64,000 nt of DNA from Verticillium longisporum. Its lineage: Eukaryota > Ascomycota > Sordariomycetes > Glomerellales > Plectosphaerellaceae. Position numbers and translations under genes: made by a program. Within the stretch, counting starts at the first letter, position 1, and each line of letters starts with the position of its first letter. Positions 54,519 through 64,000 of this stretch are shown here, piece after piece. Below the pieces are notes generated by a model. It made no database searches and was not told where the DNA came from. It saw only the letters and a list, made by a program, of their open reading frames with translations. The DNA lies in NCBI GenBank assembly GCA_019188255.1, contig JAETXT010000004.1, positions 5,890,001 through 5,954,000 of the forward strand, read 5' to 3'.

Positions 54519-55321
54519 CTACTGGGTCTTGGCGGCGCCGACCTGCTCAGCCTTCAAGCTGCGCATGACCTTTCTCCTCTGCTTCATCATGTACGTGTAC
54601 AGAACGTAGGAGCCTAGCATAGTCAGTACTTTGCTCTTCGAGCGCACTTCGATTCGTCGACATACCAGGGACGTAGATGGCCAGGATGGCGTAGCTCAGA
54701 TACGGCACGAGCTCGCCGTAGGCCTTGGCGGGCTCGGCCGCAAGGTAGACGAGGGCGCACTCGCTGGCGATGCCGATGGGGTAGAGCAGGAAAAACGTGT
54801 TGTAGCGCAGCCAGACGAGGACCCTGGGCTGCAGGCCGCTCAAGGTCAGGGCAAAGTAGGAGTAGCGGATGACCTCGGTGACGCTCCAGGCGAGGAGCAT
54901 CGAGGTGTAAAAGGGGCTGCGGGCGAGCCAGGGGAAGGGCCAGACGACGCCCCAGACGAGGAGGTAGCGGCTCAGGACCTGCATGAGGGTTGTCGGGACG
55001 GGAGAGCGGACGACGCCTGGCGGGTTGCTGTTAGCGAAGGCTGCCGCCAGGGGCCCTCTTTTTAGGGATGAGGGGGAGGGGGAACGCACCGAGGAGGGCG
55101 TGCAGGACTTCCATGCCGGCCATGGTCTGGGTCCATCGCGTCCAGTCGCCGACGCCGAGGTGGACAAAGTCGGGCCCGCGGAGGTAGAAGAGCGCGACGG
55201 TGCGGCCGAGGACGACGAGCCAGGCGATGGCCGAGAGGGCGTTGTAGAGGATCAGGTAGGCATTCTTGACGGGTGAGGATTTGCGCTGCGGCTTTGCCGG
55301 GGCTGCTGCTGTGTCGGCCAT
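54519..55321 (-). CDS. PHS1: Very-long-chain 3-hydroxyacyl-CoA dehydratase (Phs1/HACD)
   Basis: Three exons: 55321-55090, 55016-54666 and 54613-54519, giving 225 aa, the usual size. Introns are GT-AG and in phase. Phs1 catalyses the third step of very-long-chain fatty-acid elongation in the ER membrane, dehydrating 3-hydroxyacyl-CoA to trans-2-enoyl-CoA. Conserved blocks: NAYLILYNALSAIAW, SWSVTEVIRY-type helix (AWSVTEVIRYSYFAL), and the catalytic Tyr and Glu seven residues apart in LLYPIGIASE. About six membrane helices. The C-terminus is lysine-rich, as in ER proteins. I started at MADTAAAP; the upstream in-frame methionine would add an unusual 26 residues. Confidence 0.93.
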
Positions 55322-56009
55322 CTTGGAGTGCTGCCGGGAATGGTTGCTAGGCGGAGAGGTGTGTGGAGGTTTCTCGTGGGATGTTCCAGGAACCGACAAA
55401 AGTCGAAATGCGATTTTGAGATTGGCAATTGATGGACCTCGGCGACTTTTGGGGGGAGCTCAATCCATCGTTGGGGTTGAGGATCCATGACACGATGATT
55501 GGTCAAACGCATCTGGTGGGGCCAGGGGTCTTCTTCTGCTTCGGCCCTTCAACCAAGGCCCTTCCTTCATCTTCCCTTTGCTTGATCACTACCACAACAC
55601 AAGCTTCTTGTGATACCGCAATGAGGGCCTATCGAACCTGGTCTTCCCATACCTGGGACTCGATTCATGTTCGTGCGACCATCGCATGACCGTCATGTCC
55701 AGTCCCAAACATGTGACAACCTTGCTGGATGCGAAGCCGCAGGGCTCCTCGACACCCCCCTAGGTGATACTTCCCATGACAAGGCTTTTCAGAACCTTGA
55801 GGTCCGGCTGGCAGACTCTCGAGAGCCTACGGAGATACTACGAGAAGTCAATTTTACCGCTGATATAAATAAAATGCCATCCCCAGTCACCGTGTCAGGC
55901 CACTCAACACATAGTTCGACGGTCTACATCTAGCAGACACCTTCTCAAACGCAGTCAGACTCGCATACCTTCCAACTTGAGTCGCACCAAGAAGTGGCCG
56001 CTTCTCAAG
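55322..56009. other. Intergenic
   Basis: Upstream of Phs1 (minus) and the gag-like gene (plus). No gene or repeat recognised. Confidence 0.5.
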
Positions 56010-57023
56010 ATGAACAGCACTGCAAGCTCTCCCGAAGATGTGCTGCCCGACGCCGACAAGCTCAAAGGACGTGAAAATTGGGGCGAATGGGCAGTCCGTG
56101 TCGGGCGCATCCTCAAACGTCACAACCTGTTCTTCGTCACCACGATACGGGAACCGCATGTCAACTCCGTGAAGGGCAGAAGCGACAAGGCGATGGCCAT
56201 TATTCGCCAAAACTGCGGCACGGGCGTGCTGGCGGCCCAAGAAGGGCAGTGCTCAAATGCCTGGGTCATGTGGAGGAGACTCGACTATCTCTACAGCCCT
56301 GATCACCAAGGCACCACTCTCAATCGTAGCGACTTTCGGGCGCGGCTGCTGCATGATGTCCATGTATTCAACGCCATGTTCAACAGGCGATTCTGCCAGA
56401 TCTATGGCAGCTCCTACTTGGACGGCCGAGGATCCACATCCATCCCCTCGGCGCACCTTGCCTACTACGACCTTGTTCTTGACGTCTATGACGGCTGGGT
56501 CTGCAGGCGGAGGGAGAGAGAGAAAGGGGAGCACAGTGTTTCTCTGTTTGCCATACAGGATGAGCTGGCCGATTATGTGTCCGTTCTGGACTTTTCCATG
56601 GAGAGATGCTATGGGATCGTGCCCCCGGTCGACATGATGTCTGGCTTTGAGCCGGACACTAGAGGGAATCATTCGGATTTCTCCCCTTCCGAGAGTGAGT
56701 CCGACACAGGTAAATCGAACCAGCAACGCACAGGTGAGAAGCAGTCTGCCATGACAGGCGGCGCACGACCTAGGTCAAGGCCTCGACGGACTCGCCCTGA
56801 CGAAGAGACTTTCAATCCCTTCTACGTCTTCATCAAGACAGTGTTTTTGATCTTGGTTTTCAGGATGTGTCACTTGCCTGCTTCTTGGCATCTGCCATGG
56901 ATACACGCCGACGTACGTCCCGAGGTACAAGTTGACTGCGCTGGAGCAGACTGTCCTCTACCTACCCATGCTGTGGCAGACATGGCGACGACCGTCGTTC
57001 TTCCATGGCGCCGGATACTCTAG
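56010..57023 (+). CDS. Gag-like protein, possibly a retroelement remnant or domesticated gene
   Basis: 337 codons from MNSTASSPEDVLPDADKLKG; an upstream in-frame start at 55977 is not an ATG. LKGRENWGEWAVRVGRILKR and the later NAWVMWRRLDYLYSP resemble the start and middle of Copia-type Gag (UBN2) domains, but only loosely. No protease, integrase or reverse transcriptase follows and there are no LTRs. After an Arg-rich stretch comes a hydrophobic segment (FYVFIKTVFLILVFR). Just beyond, at about 56865, a more protein-like frame continues as VTCLLLGICHGYTPTY to a stop at 57117, so the 3' end may be frameshifted. Function unknown. Confidence 0.4.
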   Translation: MNSTASSPEDVLPDADKLKGRENWGEWAVRVGRILKRHNLFFVTTIREPHVNSVKGRSDKAMAIIRQNCGTGVLAAQEGQCSNAWVMWRRLDYLYSPDHQGTTLNRSDFRARLLHDVHVFNAMFNRRFCQIYGSSYLDGRGSTSIPSAHLAYYDLVLDVYDGWVCRRREREKGEHSVSLFAIQDELADYVSVLDFSMERCYGIVPPVDMMSGFEPDTRGNHSDFSPSESESDTGKSNQQRTGEKQSAMTGGARPRSRPRRTRPDEETFNPFYVFIKTVFLILVFRMCHLPASWHLPWIHADVRPEVQVDCAGADCPLPTHAVADMATTVVLPWRRIL

Positions 57024-57390
57024 GCTAGCCGCTCACTGGTTCTTGGGCGTCTTTGGACCAATTTCGCCACTGGATCCTTGGATGCCGTGGATATTGTATA
57101 GTGGAGTCTCTGGATGACATCCAGGACATGGGGACACGTATCTTCTGTGCTGCATCAAATGAGATTGAGTCTGTAGGACTGGGGTACAGAAATCGTGGTA
57201 GGGGAAACTGTTGAGTCGTGGTGGTCGCTGAGCTTCAATAGATAAACACCTTGATACACTTGTGGCTGGCTCGTGAGTGTCCTCCAAGTACCATTGTCAC
57301 TACTTGTCACTACGCCGAACAGGAAACAAAACACCAGCTGCTCTGCCAGCGACTGCCAGGCGAATCAAGACGATGCCAAAAGCTGAAGAA
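57024..57390. other. Flank between gag-like gene and hAT-like element
   Basis: 57024-57117 may be the displaced 3' end of the gag-like gene. The rest shows no gene. Confidence 0.4.
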
Positions 57391-57398
57391 GGTATAGT

Positions 57399-58021
57399 CA
57401 GCGCCGCCGTCAATTCAATCAATTCAAATATCAGGGGTGGAATTGACTATTTGATATATTTCGGACTATAGATTTAACTATTTAGATTAATTGATTGGAT
57501 TTAATACGGTTTGAATTAATAAATAAAGCTATCGCTAACTAGATAATACGTATAGAAATAGCTACAGCTCTAGGGGGCTAGGTCTAGAGTCAGGTCTTAG
57601 GGACCAGGCAGGCGTTACGCTAGGAATACTTAATAGAAGCTATATAGCTATTCTATAGGTATAAGATAGATGAATTCAGCTATCTAGGTAGGTAGGCTAC
57701 GTAGGCTTAAGTAAGTAGAAGCAGGTCACGTGCCTATAGACAGGTCACGTGCCTATAGGTCAGGCTACAGGCCAGGCCACAGGCGGCTATAAGGCAGGGC
57801 TATAGGGCAGGCTATTCCATTCCGTAATAACGTATAACTCTATTTTTTAGTTATATGATCTACCGGAATATAGAATCCCGAGATTCATATATAATTTAAT
57901 AGCATTTAAATAGTTAATTAATTCGAATAGGGTAATTTAACTATTTAAATCGTGAAATAGGTGTGATTTGATTGGTTGTTTGACTGTTTGAATTAATAGG
58001 ATTGAATTGACGGCAGCGCTG
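57399..58021. mobile_element. hAT-like non-autonomous (MITE-like) element, 623 bp
   Basis: Flanked by a perfect 8-bp target duplication GGTATAGT (57391-57398 and 58022-58029), typical of hAT transposons. The ends are inverted repeats CAGCGC(C/T)GCCGTCAATTCAATC with one mismatch over 23 bp; similarity continues further in with an indel. The interior is AT-rich with a GC-richer middle containing a tandem CAGGTCACGTGCCTATAG (57722-57760) and has no coding capacity. It ends 184 bp before the start codon of the zinc-finger regulator. Confidence 0.88.
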
Positions 58022-58205
58022 GGTATAGTCACTGCATTTTTATCAGCCCCCACACACAATCCCCCACAATCTCCCCGCATTCCCCCACATCCCGTAACCT
58101 TCATCACCAACACTCGTCTTTCCCCAGAACCCGACCCGAATGACCCGACATTCAGAAGATACGCAGCATACGAGGCTGCTCAGAAGGGCCCGAACCGAAG
58201 CAGCC

Positions 58206-61088
58206 ATGACTAACATGTTCCAGTGTGGTCAGTGTCAACGGCAATACAAGAGATTGGATCACCTTGCCCGCCATGTCCGCTCACGTAAGAAACGCCAGGG
58301 CTCCTGACAGCGAGCTCGAAGTTGGTCACTTGCTAATGCGTCCTTGCAGATACACAGAATAGGCCGCACAAGTGTAGCATTTGCTTGAAGGCCTTCACTC
58401 GCACGTAAGTGGATCGCCATGATCCAACTCCGAGCTTGGGCACCAGGGACCTCGGTGACTAAACGCATCCCAGGGACCTACTCAAGAGGCACGCCGCAAG
58501 TCATGCGAATACGGGCTCTGACCAGTCAGCCACGGCGCATAGGCTTCATGGAGTCGATGCGACCCCTAACAGGGTGACCAAGGCTTGTCGTGCCTGTGCT
58601 TCCAATCACCTCCGCTGTACTGAGACCAAGCCTTGCTCTCGCTGTGTGGAAAAGGGTCTCGACTGTCAGTGGTCGAACCCGGCAGAAGGGCTTGAGAATG
58701 GGGACTCATCGGATGAGGGGAGTGATATGGATACCAACATGCAGTCCGAAGCAGACGTCTCATCGGGTATCCTCGCCCAGGACGGACAATCCACCGTCGA
58801 GTCTCATGGTCTGGGCATCAGCATGGAGGCCACATCGAGCGCTCCCACCGGCACTTCGCTATATCCTTCTCAGTCAGGACACCATAACGGACTGTTGGCT
58901 CATACATCTCGGGAACGTTCACTCCCATGCGCATATCCATTCAGTCGCAAGGTAGGTCTACGAAGACGCATGTGACACCCCTCAACGCTGACGATGTACT
59001 TCAGCGCAAAGTCCAAACCCAAACTTTGACGTCAACCTGCTCTTCTCGGACTTTCCAGATCTGGGCCTTGTTTCTGGGTCTTGGACAACCCCTATACCCA
59101 CGACTGTACCCTTTGATGCCGCTATTGAGCTAGATGATATGGACCTTCAATTCCTCGATACGTACAACACAACAGTACCCTTTGAGTTTGGAGGACCTTC
59201 AGAAGCAGGAACCTCACACTCACGTTTACAGGCCGACCAGAATGAGCCGGCCTCATCAACATCGAACCAAATCCGCGCAGAAGCGTTTCGGAACTTCCAG
59301 TGGAGGTTCAGACCCAGCGTCAACGATCACGCCGGGGCTGAGGAGCACAACCTCTCATTACCCGAGGCCATTGACACCACGTCGCCGGAATCGCGTTTGT
59401 CTGTGAATCTGAGAATAACGTGCGCTCGGCTCAAGAGCTCCATTCGTGACCGAATCTTGACCTTGGTGATCAAGAGCTGCCGACCAGGCAACCTATCCAA
59501 ATCGGTGTCATCATTCCCCTCCGTTGAGCTACTAGATACCCTTGTCCAGTATTACCTCGGATCCCCCATGGCCAGGACAGACTCTTACATTCATACGCCG
59601 ACCTTTGATCCCAACACGAAAAGACCAGAACTCGTCGCCGCCATGGCGGCTGCCGGTGCCGTGCTGACGCTTGATCCGGCACTTGTAAAACTCGGCTACG
59701 CCATTCAAGAGTCTGTCCGGGCGGCCCTCCCGGAAGTGGTAAGCCTCCGTTTGTATCAGTAAAGGTGCTACTTGCTGACCGATACACAGTGGGAGAAAGA
59801 CAATTCCTTGATCAGAGACCTGCAATTGTCTCAGGCGTTCCTCATCTCTCTTGAGTTGGGCATGTGGAGCGGCTACAGCAGAAAGGCAGAAATCTCCGAG
59901 TCCTTTCTGCAGCCCCTCGTCACCATGCTCAGGAGGGACAACAAGTTCAAAAAGACCAGGTATCTCGACCTGTCACTGGACCCCAACCTTGATGACGTCT
60001 CGCTTGAGAAGGCCTGGCACACCTGGATCGACATGGAGGGCTTCAGGAGACTAGCCTTTCGAATGATGCATCACGATGCCAAGTCATCCATGTCCCTGTT
60101 CGCGAGCCCCCTCATCTCGTACGCCGAGGTTCAACTGCACCTGCCGTCCTCACCACAGCTCTGGATGGCAACAACTCCTCAGCAATGGAAACAAGCAGTT
60201 CTCGCCCAAGGCTCGCCGCAAAAGCTCACACTATTTGACTTCCTCGATAACCCAGAAGCGACCTCTGCGCCAGACGTCGCCGTCGACGAGCCGCTCTCGC
60301 GGGAGGCATTCCTCTCCTGCGTATGGGGTATGGCTTGGGAGTACATCCAGACGAGTTCGCTGCAGCGCGCCAAGCCCCGCCGCTGGAACGACTTCGTCAC
60401 CACGACGCGCCGCGACGAGCTGTCGAAGCTCCTGAGCCACTTCCAGATGAGCATCAACATTTCCGCCCCGACAACGGCGAATCTCGAGCTCCTCATCCGC
60501 CTCGAGCTCATCCTCCTCCACCTGCATACGCCCTTTGAGGACCTGCAGCTCTTCGCCGGCATCGAGGGCCCCGAGCAGGCGCGCAGCATATCCCCCGCCG
60601 TGCACGAGTGGGCCCGCGGCGAGGCGGCGCGCAAGGCCGTGTGGCACGCCGGCCAGGCGCTGCGGCTGACGCGCCAGCTCCCGCCCGGCACGATCCGGGA
60701 CTTCACGGCCATCATGGTCTACCACGCGAGCCTGACGTTCTGGGTCTACGGCCTCGTGGCGGATCAGCAGGGGCCAGCCCGGGCCCAGTGGACCGAGTCG
60801 CCCGGTGACCTGGCGCCGCCGATCGTCTGGCTCGATGAGCTCGACGGCCTGCTGCTGCAGCGGTTCCTGCAGCTGGGCAGTGGGTGTCCTTGCATAAACA
60901 GCTTGTCCGAGCGGGGCGAGGTCGTTGGGGTGCCTCTTTCGAGTCCTGACCAGGTCATGGAGATTGTCTCGGAGGTGTTGAGGGCCAACTTTGACAGGGC
61001 GACGCGCCCTCTGTTGGTCGAGAAGCTGGTGCAACTGGTGGCTGGGCTGCAACGCTCGTCTCGGGGCGCTGAAGGAGGTGAGGTGTGA
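58206..61088 (+). CDS. Hybrid C2H2 / Zn(II)2Cys6 transcription factor
   Basis: Exons: 58206-58284, 58350-58404, 58474 to about 58955, about 59005-59738, and 59790-61088, roughly 880 aa. The third donor is the least sure: phase asks for GTCTAC at 58956 rather than GTAGGT at 58952. The N-terminus has two C2H2 fingers (FQCGQCQRQYKRLDHLARH and HKCSICLKAF...LLKRHAASH), each near an intron. A Zn2Cys6 cluster follows: ACRACASNHLRC...PCSRCVEKGLDC. The C-terminal half is a fungal-specific transcription factor domain (LLDTLVQYYLGSPMARTDSYIH, ALPEVWEKDNSLIRDLQLSQAF). A nuclear regulator; targets unknown. A hAT-like element lies just upstream and the aldehyde-dehydrogenase-like gene is tail-to-tail 231 bp away. 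Confidence 0.87.
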
Positions 61089-61319
61089 TGACAAGGCCGG
61101 ATTTCTGGGGAAAAGCAGATGCTTCGGGGAGTAATCGGAAGTCAGTCGACGTGGAGGGGCAACATGCTGGCGATTGTATTTTAAAAAAGAACTTGGAAGC
61201 GCGCAGACGCACGTGTCAGACAATTATCACAGTGGATCAACTATACATGTCATGTTCGTATACCTCCGTGGACTCCCATGCAAAAGCCTCATTAAACCCA
61301 GATATGTACAAGTATCGCC

Positions 61320-62994
61320 CTACAGCGTCGACCTAGCTACCTTGACGAGATAGTAGCACAGAAGCCCTGTGCAGGAAATGGCCGTCGACAGGACAATGAT
61401 GCCTCCCGTGACGATACCTTGGTTGAAGAACCCGATGTCGCCGCCCTTCTTCACGCGGTTCATATCTTTAAGTGTAGCTGAAGCCTCTTCGTGCAACATC
61501 TGGCAACCTTTTGGCGTGGCCTCGAAAAAGAGCTGTGCAAGTCGCTGTCCATCTTTCGTAGGCTCGATAAACTGTCCCTTGGCCAAAGTAAAATGGCGCT
61601 CGCTATAGGGAGTCAGGGCATCGGGGCTGAATGAGTGATCAGATGGTGCTATTGGGCCATCTACAAGAATCAGTTGTGGACCATCCGGCCGTGCGCTTCG
61701 GGCACGTACAAAGAAGTTTGAGCGGGATATGGTTGACCAGGCAGATGCTGGCGTTGAGGAACTGGCAGATGTACTTGGCCGCGGCAGGCGCTGTGAAGAC
61801 ATAGGCTGCCGAGAGTCTACCAAAGCTGTCACGAGTAAACAATGTCAGCAAGCTTCCGGCTTTTATCGAACAACGCAAGCAGCTTACCCAGAAGCGACGT
61901 CGATGGCGTCGTCCATGCTTGTGACAGAGTGGACTACGAGGCACGGCTCTTCCGTCTTGCGCCCTAGCAGGTCAGATCTCCTACTTTTGTATCAGTGGTG
62001 TTCTCAACTTGCCGAACATCAAGATGAAGTGGCTGACCTTTCCTCAATCTCCACTATAGCACCATATTGAGACGTTGAGTGGACGCTCCCAGAGCCTCCC
62101 TTCATCACCTCTTGTACAAGTTTCGAAGGCGGAGAGGCCTTCGCTGGGCGAGTTTCCGAGACGTAAGAATTGCCGAGTGCGATTGACTGTCTCGACAAAG
62201 CCGCGAGGAAATCCTTTCTAATCCATTCATTGACCAGCACCAGATCGGGCGCATACGCACTTTTGCCTCTGATGGAGAAGCGAGCCGTGACAAGGGATCG
62301 TGCTGCCTCATCAACATCGGCATCACGTTCCACCACGGCAATTATGCGATTCTGGCTTTCTGATACGATGTGGTGCGCGAGAGGTGCCTCTGTTGAGCCA
62401 TTCTGCATGATCCGGCAATGCCTGTGGTTGATGTCGCTGTCTAATATCGTAGTGTATGAAACCTCGAATGTTCCCTCAACGAGAGCAGCCTGGATTAAAG
62501 GCAAGACCATGTTGGGCGTCGCCAGCATGGAGCGCCCCATCTGCAACATATCTATCAGCTTGTACGGTAGAAAGGAGTATCACTCGAAGATATACCTGAA
62601 CAATCACACAGTTTCCAGCACCGAGCGCCGGTGCCAGTGCCGAAAGCAGCGAGTAGAGAAATGTGTGCGCGAGAGGTTCAATTACAACAATGCCCACAGG
62701 GTCCCGGGCATCCGATGCATCCTTGCTATTGGCAATCCGGTACTCCAACTTGAGCTCCGTGTCTGTGTCAATTGAGTCGTAGACCTGGGCAAGACACCGC
62801 AACGCCAGCCAGTATTCGGTTGCGATTTCGAATCTCGTGTTCCCCGTGTCCTTCTCCATGGCCGCTTTGATATTCGAAGCGCGGGCAACTAGCGCCTCGT
62901 GCAGCTTCTTGAGCTGCGTCTTCTTGAAGAATGGGTTCCATGCCCGGCCATCGATGGCGGCCGAGCGGATGCTGCTGAAGGCCTTGCTGGACAT
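61320..62994 (-). CDS. Aldehyde-dehydrogenase-like protein without catalytic Cys, membrane-anchored
   Basis: Five exons: 62994-62596, 62558-62038, 61983-61888, 61825-61710 and 61660-61320, giving 490 aa. All junctions are GT-AG and in phase. ALDH fold landmarks: WNPFFKKTQLKKLHEAL at the start, LAPALGAGNCVIVQ (cofactor region), ERDADVDEAARSLVTARF, and FGRLSAAYVFTAP near the end. Where ALDHs have GQxC, this protein has GKSAYAPDLVLVNEW, with alanine for the catalytic cysteine; the usual ELGGK glutamate motif reads SESQNR. The C-terminus has a hydrophobic segment (GIVTGGIIVLSTAISCTGLL) of tail-anchor type. I recall similar cysteine-less ALDH-like proteins in other fungi. A non-dehydrogenase role is likely (inference). 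Confidence 0.82.
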
Positions 62995-63414
62995 TGTGAG
63001 GTGCTGGTCAAGATGTGGGTTTCGCTAAGAGTCAAGGTGCAAAAGTGCCAAAGAGGTGCGCAACGTGCACAAGAATCTCCAATGATGAAGGCATGCTGGG
63101 ACTTACATGGTAGCTCGCATTAGATCAAACCGATCGAACAACCCAGCCGAGGCCGTGATACAGGGCCTATGGATCTCGGCTGTGGGGAAAAGGGGGCGCC
63201 GGGTGATTCGGCTTGCTTCTCCACATCCCGACGTGCTCAAGGCTACTATTCGGGCCCCTCGCCTACAGCACGCTCCATCACGTAGCAGCTCTCATTTCAA
63301 CAGGTTCGTGTTGAATGCTTCGTAAGGCCAGTCCGTGCATGCTCTGCACTCTTTTGTTCTTCTTCCGTAGATTCCGTTGTTCCTAGCCGCCCAAACCAAG
63401 TCTCCAACAGCAAA
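62995..63414. other. Divergent promoter region
   Basis: 420 bp between the ALDH-like gene (minus) and the small-protein gene (plus), probably a shared bidirectional promoter. No repeat seen. Confidence 0.5.
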
Positions 63415-63872
63415 ATGTCAGCTACAATCACCCAGACCGTCTCCAGACCGAACCACCTACCATCTCGTCTCCTGGACGACTACGATCTGCATCACTCTGG
63501 AAAAGCTCAGAAGAACACTGAAGAGACAACCCCGCAGGGAGACCTTCCAGCAGAACCGCCACACTGGGATGTTCCGTATCGCCGAGTTCCAGCATACAGG
63601 CCAATCGACACGGAAAGAGATCAGTCGCAGATTCGCGTCTACACGCATCCCGCCGAGAGGGTCTTCATCGCAACTATGTTCACAGGCGTTTTTATCAATG
63701 CTGTGAGTTTGGTTCTTTGTCACTACCAGCACTACTCCTTCAGTTGAATGAGACTTGGGCGGGATGTTAGGACTGATAGTGTGGGATTTAGACTGCGGCC
63801 AAGGCTTGGCGAGCATCATTTGGCCGTCTCAATGAGAACATTTTCAAGTACAAGATCGGGGGCGAGATCTAA
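63415..63872 (+). CDS. Small protein of unknown function, divergent from ALDH-like gene
   Basis: Two exons, 63415-63702 and 63792-63872, giving 122 aa. The donor is GTGAGT and the acceptor TTTAG, and both exons are whole codons. The second exon is an inference: it opens a clean frame ending NENIFKYKIGGEI, whereas reading through exon 1 stops inside the intron. The N-terminal half is polar (SRLLDDYDLHHSGK, PPHWDVPYRRVPAYRPID). RVFIATMFTGVFINATAAKAW is mildly hydrophobic and might sit at a membrane. No family recognised. The shared divergent promoter suggests co-expression with the ALDH-like gene. Confidence 0.55.
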
Positions 63873-64000
63873 CCAAGCAATTTTACTTGGTATACGTTTC
63901 TGGTTTTTCTGTTGTAGTTTCGTAGTATAACTTGTTTATGAATGTGGCTCAGGGCTACCTGGTTCATCTACGCACTGGCGCAAGCTTCATATTGCAACGA
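63873..64000. other. Window end
   Basis: Downstream flank of the small-protein gene. Nothing recognised. Confidence 0.5.

Overview
This window comes from a filamentous ascomycete, most likely a Sordariomycete of the order Hypocreales. Gene-rich segments are GC-rich, genes have short GT-AG introns (about 40-90 bp), families typical of these fungi are present (HET domain, hybrid C2H2/Zn2Cys6 regulator, Dal5-like permease), and one transposon is saturated with C-to-T/G-to-A changes of the repeat-induced point mutation (RIP) type. The order-level placement is inference.

Layout. 1-9.3 kb: mitochondrial sideroflexin, tRNA-Arg(UCG), intron-containing tRNA-Pro(AGG), long-form tRNase Z with one apparent frameshift, and a small serine-rich protein. 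9.95-17.12 kb: nested transposons. A roughly 3.45-kb element with 164-bp terminal inverted repeats has lost almost all CpA/TpG. Two nearly identical, unmutated 1,859-bp pogo/Fot1-like elements sit in it, one in the interior and one inside its right terminal repeat. 19.5-21.5 kb: a Cwf23-like J-protein and IBA57 with three apparent frameshifts. 21.5-31.6 kb: gene-poor, holding one acidic protein of unknown function. 31.6-40.8 kb: intron-containing tRNA-Arg(ACG), Dbp8 helicase, cell-wall-integrity MAPKK, and Pus7/TruD pseudouridine synthase.

42.1-50.1 kb: sugar transporter, thymine-7-hydroxylase, Dal5-family permease and iso-orotate decarboxylase. The hydroxylase and decarboxylase together convert thymine to uracil, and the permease between them may import a substrate. 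A 15-bp GATA/CGG composite motif is shared by the upstream regions of both enzyme genes, which suggests one nitrogen-responsive thymine-salvage unit.

50.3-64 kb: a HET-domain gene whose stop codon lies inside a solo LTR, an alpha/beta hydrolase, Phs1 dehydratase, a gag-like gene with a damaged 3' end, a 623-bp hAT-like miniature element with an 8-bp target duplication, a hybrid zinc-finger regulator, a full-length aldehyde-dehydrogenase-like protein without the usual catalytic cysteine and with a C-terminal membrane anchor, and a divergent small protein.

Most interruptions in otherwise conserved reading frames lie at short homopolymers and look like single-base losses (tRNase Z, IBA57, both transposases). 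Residual long-read assembly error is a serious alternative to real mutation. All exon limits were set by hand from splice consensus, reading phase and recalled family conservation; no search was run.
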